64,000 nt of DNA from Limisphaerales bacterium (GTDB lineage: Bacteria; Verrucomicrobiota; Verrucomicrobiia; Limisphaerales; SXTU01), in the NCBI GenBank assembly GCA_009773355.1, contig WRPG01000045.1:1-64000 (forward strand), written 5' to 3'. This document shows, piece by piece, positions 44,585 to 51,465 of the stretch (within the stretch, counting starts at the first letter, position 1; each line of letters opens with the position of its first letter). Below the pieces are notes generated by a model. It was not told the origin of the DNA, searched no databases, and worked only from the letters and a program-made list of their open reading frames with translations. The position numbers and the translations under genes were made by a program.

Positions 44585-45474
44585 TTCCTGGCTGGCAAAC
44601 GCTTTCCGCTCCGCGCCCGCTCGCCGCGCGCGCGATGCGTTTGCCGCTCGCAGGACTGGCTTCGCCAGTATGGTTTGCCAGCGCGAGTTCTGCCGACTTG
44701 AAAGAGCTGCCGGGGGAGATGTTTCTGACCTCCGCCGAGAGCACGCGGGCGAGTGCGTTCAAGTTCGGGCAGCCACGGGAGAATTTCACGCTGGGGCGGC
44801 TTGCGGGGAAGCTGTCCTTGGAGCGCGGACGCCTACGTCCGCGTGAGCTTGTGGCGGACGTGGGCGTCCGCGCTCCGATGGCGGCAACCGTCGGCACCAG
44901 CGGCCCCCTCACCCCGGCCCTCTCCCTCGGTGGGGGAGAGGGAGAGGAGTTCGCGCGTAGGTTGCGTGCGTTTGAAATTGGCAACGCCGAGCGAGGTGAG
45001 CCGGTGGTGCGTGCCGGCGACTTGCAGTCGCCGCCTTTGGCTTCGTCGGCAGCGCTGGACGGCGGTTGCAAACCGCCGGCACTGGCGGTGAGCCTCAGTC
45101 ATGTGAATGGGTTGGGCGTGGCGGTGGCGTTTCCGGCGAGCGAGCGAGTCGGGCTGGACTTAGAGCTGATTGATGCGAAGCGAGCGGAGACGGTGCGGAA
45201 GGGGGTGCCGTTGTCGGCGGAGGAAGAAGCCTGGTTGAAGGAAACTGCGCTGCCGGAGGCGGCGGCGTTGCTGCTGCTGTGGACGGCGCGGGAGTCGCTG
45301 GGCAAGGCGCTGGGCTGCGGTCTGGCGTGCAAGTGGGAGACGCTGGCGACGCGGCAAATTGAAACAACGGGCAACGGAGTTTTCTCGGGCCGATTTCTGC
45401 ATCAGCCGCAGTTCGTTTGCATGAGTTGGATTGGGTCGGAGGCAGTGATGTCGCTGGCGTTCGCTCCAACTTGA
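44581..45474 (+). CDS. pfaE: Sfp-type 4'-phosphopantetheinyl transferase (PfaE equivalent) with in-frame inserts
   Basis: 297 residues. FTLGRLAGKLSL gives the N-lobe helix, ERGEPVV the GxP region, LAVSLSH the SH motif, VGLDLELID the Mg-binding GxDxE and WTARESLGKALG the WxxKE-like motif (here ARES instead of KE). It would activate the three ACPs of PfaA. Two blocks absent from family members interrupt it: 44820-44948 between the helix and FARRLRAFEIG, and 45011-45082 just before the SH motif. Both are repeats and both keep the frame. The start is the ATGA overlap with oleD. Confidence 0.8.
   Translation: MIPGWQTLSAPRPLAARAMRLPLAGLASPVWFASASSADLKELPGEMFLTSAESTRASAFKFGQPRENFTLGRLAGKLSLERGRLRPRELVADVGVRAPMAATVGTSGPLTPALSLGGGEGEEFARRLRAFEIGNAERGEPVVRAGDLQSPPLASSAALDGGCKPPALAVSLSHVNGLGVAVAFPASERVGLDLELIDAKRAETVRKGVPLSAEEEAWLKETALPEAAALLLLWTARESLGKALGCGLACKWETLATRQIETTGNGVFSGRFLHQPQFVCMSWIGSEAVMSLAFAPT
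44820..44876. repeat. In-frame GGAGCGCGGACGCCTACGTC inverted repeat in the PPTase gene
   Basis: Arms 44820-44842 and 44854-44876, near-perfect complements. Read as ERGRLRPREL and DVGVRAP, a frame different from that used by the same family in pfaA. Confidence 0.88.
44901..44948. repeat. In-frame CGGCCCCCTCACCCCGGCCC repeat in the PPTase gene
   Basis: Read as SGPLTPALSLGGGEGEE; close copy of 36861-36905 in the pfaC-like gene. Confidence 0.85.
45011..45082. repeat. In-frame GTGCCGGCGACTTGCAGTCG repeat in the PPTase gene
   Basis: Left unit 45011-45033 and inverted unit 45061-45082. Read as RAGDLQSPP and GGCKPPA, the same family as in pfaA and the pfaC-like gene, directly before the SH motif. 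Confidence 0.85.
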
Positions 45475-45514
45475 CTTGTTTGCGGGTGAGACGCCTACCC
45501 CACAGCGCTTGCGG

Positions 45515-46576
45515 CTACTCCGCGTTCGGATAGGAACCGAGCACTTTCACGAAGCTGCACTGCATGCCGAGCTGCGTGATGGCTTTGGCCACCTTGCCTT
45601 CGCTGGAGTGGCCGTCGCAGTCCACGAAGAAAAAATATTCCCACGCGCGCCGCTTGCTGGGGCGGCTCTCAATCTTGGTCATGTTCAGCCGGAACTTGCG
45701 GAAGGGCGCGAGCGCGCGGTGCAGCGCACCGACCTCGTCCGCGATGCTGAACATGAGGCTGGTGCGGTCGTGGCCCGTGGGCGGGCTGCACTTGCGGCCC
45801 AGCACGAGGAAGCGCGTGGCGTTGGCGGCGTTGTCCTGAATGTCGTGCTCCAGCACGGGCACGCCGTATTTCTCGGCGGCGAGCAGGCCGGCGATGGCGG
45901 CGGAATGCTTTTCCTTCGCGGCCAGCTCGGCACTGCGGGCGTTGGAGGAGGTCTCGACGATCTCCGCGCCGGGCAGGTTCTTGTGAACCCAGGTGCGGCA
46001 TTGCGCGAGCGACTGCGGGTGGACGTAGAGTTTCTTGATGTGCGCACGGCCTGACTTGCTGACGAGACAGTGCGAGATGGGGAGGACGATCTGGGAAACG
46101 ATCTTCAGGTCGCTGTCCACGAACATGTCGAGCGTGTGCGTGACGACGCCCTCGGTGGAGTTCTCGACCGGCACGACGCCGTAGTCGGCGCGGCCCTTGG
46201 CGACTTCGTTGAAGACGTCGGCGATGGTCTTCTGCGCCGCGTAAAGCAGACTGGAGCCGAAGCGCTGGATGGCTGCCTGGTGCGTGAAGGTCGCCTCCGG
46301 GCCGAGGTAGGCGATGGTCATGGACTTCTCCAACGCGAGCGCGCTGGACATGATTTCGCGGTAGATGGCGCGGAGCGAGGCGTCGGTGATGGGGCCGGCG
46401 TTCTTCTTGAGGATGCGCTGAAAGACCTGTCGCTCGCGGGACGGGACGTAGATTTCCTCGCCGGCCTTGCGCTTGATTTCGCCGATGCCGAGGACGTGCT
46501 TGGTGCGCTCGTTCAAGAGAGCGACGAGCTTGGCGTCGAGGGCATCAATGGCCTTGCGGTGCTCGGGGATGGTCAT
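45515..46576 (-). CDS. pheA: Bifunctional chorismate mutase / prephenate dehydratase (P-protein)
   Basis: 353 residues. AroQ chorismate mutase at 1-85 (AIDALDAKLVALLNERTK), prephenate dehydratase at about 88-270 (YLGPEATFTHQAA, VPVENSTEGVV, and RFLVLGRK as the TRF region), and a C-terminal ACT domain (IESRPSKRRAWEYFFFVD) that binds Phe for feedback control. It catalyses the last steps from chorismate to phenylpyruvate. It is the last gene of a minus-strand run with two small proteins and scpA-scpB, and converges on the PPTase gene. Confidence 0.94.
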   Translation of the reverse strand: MTIPEHRKAIDALDAKLVALLNERTKHVLGIGEIKRKAGEEIYVPSRERQVFQRILKKNAGPITDASLRAIYREIMSSALALEKSMTIAYLGPEATFTHQAAIQRFGSSLLYAAQKTIADVFNEVAKGRADYGVVPVENSTEGVVTHTLDMFVDSDLKIVSQIVLPISHCLVSKSGRAHIKKLYVHPQSLAQCRTWVHKNLPGAEIVETSSNARSAELAAKEKHSAAIAGLLAAEKYGVPVLEHDIQDNAANATRFLVLGRKCSPPTGHDRTSLMFSIADEVGALHRALAPFRKFRLNMTKIESRPSKRRAWEYFFFVDCDGHSSEGKVAKAITQLGMQCSFVKVLGSYPNAE

Positions 46577-46586
46577 GCGGAAAGGG

Positions 46587-46832
46587 CTACTGCTCGGAAG
46601 CGCCGCGTCCGGGCGGGAGGCGGCGCTCGAAACGCATCAGCGTGTTCTCAAGTTTGAGTTCCAGCTTTTCGCGCCTGTGGCGTTCCTCCTGCAACTGCCG
46701 GGCCAGGTCGCGCACCCGTTCCTCCAACTGCTCCAAGTCGGAACTCGTCTTCGTGATGTCCCGACGGTTTTCCTGAATCTCCCGCGACATCAGCAGGAAA
46801 CTGCGGAACAAATCGAAGAGCTCCTTAAACAC
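46587..46832 (-). CDS. Small coiled-coil protein
   Basis: 81 residues from a GTG at the complement of 46832. It opens with an amphipathic helix (FKELFDLFRSFLLMSRE), followed by a long charged heptad-like stretch (DLEQLEERVRDLARQLQEER) predicted as coiled coil. It overlaps the 61-residue gene upstream by 8 bases and ends 10 bases before pheA. I do not recognise a family. The next possible start is the ATG within LLMSRE. Confidence 0.6.
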   Translation of the reverse strand: MFKELFDLFRSFLLMSREIQENRRDITKTSSDLEQLEERVRDLARQLQEERHRREKLELKLENTLMRFERRLPPGRGASEQ

Positions 46833-47010
46833 GGCCCAGGAGGGAATCAATCTCGGCCAGACGGCGGGTCGAATCCTTGCGGGTCCGCTTGAACTCGGCA
46901 CGTGAACGCTTCAAGTCCGAGAAGATGACCTTCAACTCGCGCTGATACTCGGCGATGAGCGCCATGTATTTCTGATCCTGCTTGCTCAGGCCTGCGGCTT
47001 TGCTCGTCAT
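46825..47010 (-). CDS. Small Lys/Arg-rich helical protein
   Basis: 61 residues (MTSKAAGLSKQDQKYMALI onwards), entirely helical and highly charged, with KRSRAEFKRTRKDSTRR in the middle. It lies 37 bases downstream of scpB and overlaps the following small gene by 8 bases, so the two are probably translationally coupled and may form a complex. No family recognised. Confidence 0.6.
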   Translation of the reverse strand: MTSKAAGLSKQDQKYMALIAEYQRELKVIFSDLKRSRAEFKRTRKDSTRRLAEIDSLLGRV

Positions 47011-47047
47011 GGGGGAAAAGCTAGTCAGTTGCGTGGACTTGGCAAGC

Positions 47048-47785
47048 TCAGGCCCGACCCGCTTCTGGCGGAGGCTCGGTCGGCGGGCTGGTGCGCGGCT
47101 CGGAAGTGGCCACTTCCGGCGGCGCAGTCTCGCGCGGGGTGACTTCCTGCAACGCCAGTTGCTCTGGCGGTGCGGTGGCAAGGCCAGGCTCGACGGTGAG
47201 GAGCGCCTCGGGTTTCTTGACGGGAATTTTGCGCAGCTCATCGGCGGCGGGGAGGTCTTCCAGGCCGCGCAGGCCGAAGTATTCGAGGAACGCCGGGGTG
47301 GTGCCGTAGAGCGCGGGGCGGCCCACGACTTCGGCGCGGCCGGTCTGCTCGACGATGCCGCGTTCCAAAAGGGTTTGCATCACGCCGTCCACGGCCACGC
47401 CGCGAATCTGCTCAATCTCCGCGCGGGTGAGCGGCTGGCGGTAGGCGATGATGGCGAGCGTCTCCAGCGCGGGTTGCGAGAGGCGACCGGGACGGCTCTT
47501 CTCGCCGACGAGGGTCTTGATCCACGGCGCGAACTCCGGCTGGCTGACGAACTGCCACGCGCCCGCGACGCACACGAGACGGAAGGTGCGGGCGGCGGCC
47601 TCGTGCTCCTGCGCGAGCGTTTCGAGCACGGCGATGAGTTCCTCGTCCTTCGTCTTCTTGAACGACTTGGCAAGCGGCTCCTCGGAGTTCTCGGCGGTCT
47701 GCGCGAGCACGTCGCGGAGTTCTTTCGGACTCAGCGGCTTCTGGGAGTTGAAGAGGACGGCCTCGATGATGGTTTTGAGTTCCAT
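47048..47785 (-). CDS. scpB: Segregation and condensation protein ScpB
   Basis: 245 residues with two winged-helix domains. SQPALETLAIIAYRQPLTRA and EIEQIRGV are the ScpB signature. The Pro/Glu-rich tail after residue 195 is variable. ScpB dimers bind ScpA and complete the SMC complex that compacts and segregates the chromosome. The start lies one base after the scpA stop, typical of the scpAB operon. Confidence 0.93.
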   Translation of the reverse strand: MELKTIIEAVLFNSQKPLSPKELRDVLAQTAENSEEPLAKSFKKTKDEELIAVLETLAQEHEAAARTFRLVCVAGAWQFVSQPEFAPWIKTLVGEKSRPGRLSQPALETLAIIAYRQPLTRAEIEQIRGVAVDGVMQTLLERGIVEQTGRAEVVGRPALYGTTPAFLEYFGLRGLEDLPAADELRKIPVKKPEALLTVEPGLATAPPEQLALQEVTPRETAPPEVATSEPRTSPPTEPPPEAGRA

Positions 47786-47786
47786 G

Positions 47787-48584
47787 TCAGTTCATCCGCA
47801 GGTTCAGCTCGGCGGCGGGAGCGGGGGCGGCTTCGGCGGGAGGTTCGGGCGGTGGCGCGACGGGTTGCGGCGGAGCCTGAGAAATCTCGATCTCCGAAAA
47901 CTCCTCGGTCTGGGCGATGATAATCTGCTTGAGGCGGATCAACTCCAGCATCGCGAGGAAGGTCACGACGACCTCCGTGCGGCTGGTCGCCTCGGCGAAG
48001 AGTTCCGAGAACTTCACGGCGGGCCGTTCGCGGATGAGGTTGACGATGGTCTCGATCTTCTCGCTGACGGTCCACTTGTCCTCGAAGACATCGCGCGAGT
48101 CGGTGGTGGCGAAACGCTTGAGGATGACGTTGACGGCGTTGACGAGGTCGAAGATGGAGACTTGCACGCGTTGCGCGGGCGCCTCGAACTCCAGCTTCGG
48201 CGCGGTGCGGCGATAGACGTTCTCCTGCGCGTGTTCCATCTCCTGTAGGCGCCCGGCGGCGTCCTTGAACTTCTTGTATTCGACGAGCTGGCGGATGAGT
48301 TCCCAGCGCGGGTCTTCGCCGTCCTCCTCGCCCTCGACCGTGACCTGCAAATCCTTGGGCAGCAGCTCGCGGCTCTTGATATACATGAGCGTGGAGGCCA
48401 TCACGAGGAACTCGCCGGCAATGTCCAAATCCATCTCCCGCATCACGTCCACGTAGGCGATGAACTCGGTGGCGAGCTTGGTGAGGTTGACCTCGTAGAT
48501 GTCCACCTCCTCCTTCTTGACGAGGTAAAGAAGCAGGTCGAGCGGCCCCTCGAAGATCTCAAATTGGACTTTGAACTCGGACAT
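47787..48584 (-). CDS. scpA: Segregation and condensation protein ScpA (kleisin)
   Basis: 265 residues from the ATG at the complement of 48584. FEGPLDLLLYLVKKEEVDIY is the ScpA hallmark; LVMASTLMYIKSRELLP and the C-terminal winged helix (VVTFLAMLELIRLKQI) follow. It bridges the SMC heads. A longer frame upstream lacks similarity. The tail is Pro/Ala-rich. Confidence 0.93.
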   Translation of the reverse strand: MSEFKVQFEIFEGPLDLLLYLVKKEEVDIYEVNLTKLATEFIAYVDVMREMDLDIAGEFLVMASTLMYIKSRELLPKDLQVTVEGEEDGEDPRWELIRQLVEYKKFKDAAGRLQEMEHAQENVYRRTAPKLEFEAPAQRVQVSIFDLVNAVNVILKRFATTDSRDVFEDKWTVSEKIETIVNLIRERPAVKFSELFAEATSRTEVVVTFLAMLELIRLKQIIIAQTEEFSEIEISQAPPQPVAPPPEPPAEAAPAPAAELNLRMN

Positions 48585-48674
48585 CAAATGCGCCGCGCGC
48601 TGTCGGTCGCGGGCTGGCGGAGAGTAAGGGGAGGGCCGGAAGTTTGGCAACGCTTTCGCGGCTGCCGTGCGGCG

Positions 48675-49826
48675 TTACTCGCGCGAGCCGGCGGACTCAC
48701 GGAACAGCGAGGTGTCACCCAGCCGACGGAAGACCTGCGCGTCCGCCTCGAAGTCGGCGGGGGCGACGCCCAGGCCGTCGTGCAACTGCTGCAAGTAGGC
48801 GGCCACCTCGGGTGACGGCTCACCGTCCAGATACGCCTCGTGCAGCACGTTCGCGAGGACGCAGCGGCGTTGCGCGGGCTGGAGCATTCCGCTCATCACG
48901 GTCACGAGGCCGTCCGCGCCAAGCTGCTCGACGTAGGTCTGGCCGGCGTTGATGGCGTCGGTGGACTGGATGCGGCGTTCCAGCGCCTTCACGCGGCGCT
49001 CGGCGGTTTCCGGGTGGTGCTGGATGACGCCCAGCAGCCCGGCGCACAGCAGGTTGATGGGCATCCAGTCCGGGCCGGCGGGCGTCTCATTCACCAGCAC
49101 GCCGACCGAAGCCGTGGCGAGAATCGTGTCATAACCGCGCTGATAGCGTTCTTCGGTCATGCCAGCCGCCAGCCGCCACTCCTCCAGCATTGTGATTTCC
49201 CCGTGGGCCAGCTTGTTGTCGCTGAAGCCCAGCTCGATGAGGCAGACGACGACGGTTTCCATCTCGGCCGGCGTGAGCAGGCGCGCCGCCTCGGTGAGCA
49301 GTTTGGCGAAGCCGTGCTTCAGCACCCACGCGCCGCCGCGGCGGAAGGAGTTTTGATTGCCGAAGTGCGCCACCACCCAGTCCAGCTCCTCCTTCGCCAG
49401 TTCCCCGTCGGTCTGGGCGAGCGCGTAGGCCGCCGCCGCGCAAACCAGGTGCGGAGTGAGCGCCGCCGGCGGACGCAGGGTGTTGACCGAATCCAGCGTG
49501 GGCTGCAACGCCACGAGCTTTTGCAACACCTGATCCTCCGACGGCGGCAGGCGCAGGACAAACTCCGTCTCGGGAAAGCGGGCTTGGAACAGCAGATGGT
49601 CGCCATCCGACCCGGCCTCCAGCGAGGTGGCCTCGGAAATCCGATAATCATGCCGCATGAACTCACCGCCGGCGGGCTTGGAGAAGCACGCCAGCACCGA
49701 GCCATCGCACGCCAGCCAGGTCAGGCCCGGCTCGCCCGTGAGGTCGCAGGTGGCGCGCAGGACGAGGTGCGGCTCGCGCTTGAACTCCGCGACGAACTCT
49801 TGCTGCAATTGTGCCGGCAGACCCAT
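48675..49826 (-). CDS. TerB-like tellurite-resistance-fold protein
   Basis: 383 residues. The N-terminal 110 residues are a beta-rich module of unknown type. A helical segment AAYALAQTDGELAKEELDWV and a second around GFSDNKLAHGEITMLEEW resemble the acidic DGE/E helix pairs of TerB-like domains, which bind divalent metals in some members. No signal peptide or membrane segment. The TerB relation is my reading of the pattern and should be treated as tentative. Confidence 0.55.
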   Translation of the reverse strand: MGLPAQLQQEFVAEFKREPHLVLRATCDLTGEPGLTWLACDGSVLACFSKPAGGEFMRHDYRISEATSLEAGSDGDHLLFQARFPETEFVLRLPPSEDQVLQKLVALQPTLDSVNTLRPPAALTPHLVCAAAAYALAQTDGELAKEELDWVVAHFGNQNSFRRGGAWVLKHGFAKLLTEAARLLTPAEMETVVVCLIELGFSDNKLAHGEITMLEEWRLAAGMTEERYQRGYDTILATASVGVLVNETPAGPDWMPINLLCAGLLGVIQHHPETAERRVKALERRIQSTDAINAGQTYVEQLGADGLVTVMSGMLQPAQRRCVLANVLHEAYLDGEPSPEVAAYLQQLHDGLGVAPADFEADAQVFRRLGDTSLFRESAGSRE

Positions 49827-49908
49827 AAGGAGCGCGGAGGATAAGCAGGGTTCCGCTCAAAATGCACATGGAAAAATGTGACGAATGGCCGCTCCCGACC
49901 AGCCGGCG

Positions 49909-50685
49909 TCACTGCTCCAGGTCGTATCGCCGCAGCCCGCTCAACTGGCCGAGGGTGCGGAGCGCGAACAGCGGGTTGTTCACCAAATAGCGCGGGCCGA
50001 GCCGGCGCGGCTCCTGGCACAGCCGGTAAAACCACTCCAGCCCGCTGCGCTGCATCCAGCGCGGGGCCTGCGACTTCGTGCCCGCCAGCATGTCGAACGC
50101 CGCGCCGACGCCGAGCATGAGCGTCGTGTCGAGGCACGCGAGGTTCTCGGCCATGAAGCGCTCCTGCTTCGGCGTGCTCAGGCCGACCCAGAACAGGTCC
50201 GGCTTCGCGGCGGCGACCTGCGCGGTGAGCGCGGCCTGCTCCGCGTCGTTCAGCGGGCGGAAGGGCGGCTCGTAGGTGCCGGTGACTTGCAGGCCGGGAA
50301 ACTTCTCGGTGAGCACGGCGCGCAACCGCTCCGCTGTGCCGTTTGCACCGCCGTAGAAGAAGTGCCGCCAGCCGCGCGCCACGGACTCGCGCATCACCAG
50401 CGTCATCAGGTCCGGCCCATACACGCGACCCATCGCGCGATGCCCGGCCAGCCGGCCCAGCCAGACCATCGGCATCCCGTCGGGCGTGTTGAGGAAGGCG
50501 CGGTTCAGGATGCGGCGGAACTCCGGATCCTCCTGCGCCTCCGTCACGCCGTGGACGCCGGTGACGCACACGTAGCCCTTGCGCCGCTCCGCCACCGCGC
50601 ACGCGATGGCGTCCAGCGCCGTCGTCAGGTTCAACACGCTGACGCCGACGCCGAGGACGTTCACGCGGGTTGAACCAGTTTGCAT
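49909..50685 (-). CDS. WecG/TagA/CpsF family glycosyltransferase
   Basis: 258 residues from MQTGSTRVNVLGVGVSVLN. GT26 motifs: TPDGMPMVW (catalytic Asp region), GWRHFFYGGANGTAE, and FWVGLSTPKQERFM. Such enzymes transfer ManNAc, ManNAcA or glucose to lipid-linked sugars for teichoic acid or exopolysaccharide. The nucleotide-sugar dehydrogenase at 51.5-52.8 kb could supply a uronic-acid donor. The start overlaps the stop of the upstream small gene. Confidence 0.88.
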   Translation of the reverse strand: MQTGSTRVNVLGVGVSVLNLTTALDAIACAVAERRKGYVCVTGVHGVTEAQEDPEFRRILNRAFLNTPDGMPMVWLGRLAGHRAMGRVYGPDLMTLVMRESVARGWRHFFYGGANGTAERLRAVLTEKFPGLQVTGTYEPPFRPLNDAEQAALTAQVAAAKPDLFWVGLSTPKQERFMAENLACLDTTLMLGVGAAFDMLAGTKSQAPRWMQRSGLEWFYRLCQEPRRLGPRYLVNNPLFALRTLGQLSGLRRYDLEQ

Positions 50686-51002
50686 TGCAAGAGGGTCACA
50701 CCGCATTCGACTGCCCAATCAAAGAGCTGGCCTTCGACTTCAACGAATGGTCGCGACTCAATCATTGAGAGTTGCGACTTAACCCGCAGCTCGGACGCGT
50801 CATCCAAAAAGCAAATAAGAGGAAAGACCTCTCCGGCTGCATCCCGAAACTCACCCTTCAAGTAAGGGCTGCCTTCCCCGTTACCAGCAATGACTATGAG
50901 AAAGTCGTCGAGCTTGACGCGTAGGGGTTCGCGAAACTCGGGATGCTCGTGAAAGTGAAACACGGGGCCAAGCGCAGAAAACTTGAGCTGCTCAAGTTTC
51001 AT
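50661..51002 (-). CDS. Hypothetical protein coupled to hicBA
   Basis: 113 residues (MKLEQLKFSALGPVFHFHEH onwards), soluble, with a mixed alpha/beta pattern. Its ATG overlaps the hicA stop (ATGA), making it the third gene of the hicB-hicA unit, and its 3' end overlaps the glycosyltransferase start. No family recognised. Confidence 0.6.
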   Translation of the reverse strand: MKLEQLKFSALGPVFHFHEHPEFREPLRVKLDDFLIVIAGNGEGSPYLKGEFRDAAGEVFPLICFLDDASELRVKSQLSMIESRPFVEVEGQLFDWAVECGVTLLQCKLVQPA

Positions 51003-51217
51003 CGAACCTGATTCAAGAACTCCTCCACGTCCACTGTGGCATCGCGCAGCGCGCCCTTGAGCGTGAAGCGGTCCACTTCGTTATGAAACGGGAAGACGAT
51101 GCGTCGCCCGTCGGGGTGCTCCATTTTGACGTGACTGCCTTTGCGGTGAATCTCCACGAACCCGAGCCGCTGGAGGGCGGTCAGCACCTGCCGGCCCGAT
51201 AGCAGCGGCAGTTTCAC
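50999..51217 (-). CDS. hicA: HicA-type mRNA interferase toxin
   Basis: 72 residues with the HicA dsRBD-like fold: LLSGRQVLTALQRLGF, the catalytic H29 in RKGSHVKMEHPDG, and the closing RRIVFPFHNE strand. HicA cleaves mRNA and is neutralised by HicB. It overlaps hicB by 4 bases (ATGA). Gene order is antitoxin first. Confidence 0.85.
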   Translation of the reverse strand: MKLPLLSGRQVLTALQRLGFVEIHRKGSHVKMEHPDGRRIVFPFHNEVDRFTLKGALRDATVDVEEFLNQVR

Positions 51218-51417
51218 AGCGTGAGCGCCACGACTTCGTGGTTCTCGTCCGCAACAACTTCCTTGGGCGACGGCTCCAGATAGAGGTCAATCGCCTCACG
51301 GATGTTGTGGAGTGCCTCATCACGCGTGCGTCCCTGTGACCAGCAACTCCGGAGCGAAGGGCAGCGCGCCGAGAAGTAGCCATCTTCGCCGCGCTCGATA
51401 ACAACTTGGAGTGTCAT
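51214..51417 (-). CDS. hicB: HicB-like antitoxin (short form)
   Basis: 67 residues from MTLQVVIERGEDGYFSARCP, the HicB/UPF0150 partial RNase H fold (VIERGEDGYFSA, then GRTRDEALHNIREAIDLYL). There is no C-terminal DNA-binding domain, so autoregulation by this protein alone is doubtful. The frame is open to 51438, but the first Met context favours 51417. Confidence 0.83.
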   Translation of the reverse strand: MTLQVVIERGEDGYFSARCPSLRSCWSQGRTRDEALHNIREAIDLYLEPSPKEVVADENHEVVALTL

Positions 51418-51465
51418 AATGGGGAGCTTAGGCGGCATCGCTGCCGGGTCAATCCGTTCGTTCGC

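Noticed and set aside
23684-45474. Ladderane biosynthesis cluster
   Set aside because: I see no desaturase-like or radical-SAM genes of the kind expected in anammox clusters, and the Ole set points to hydrocarbons.
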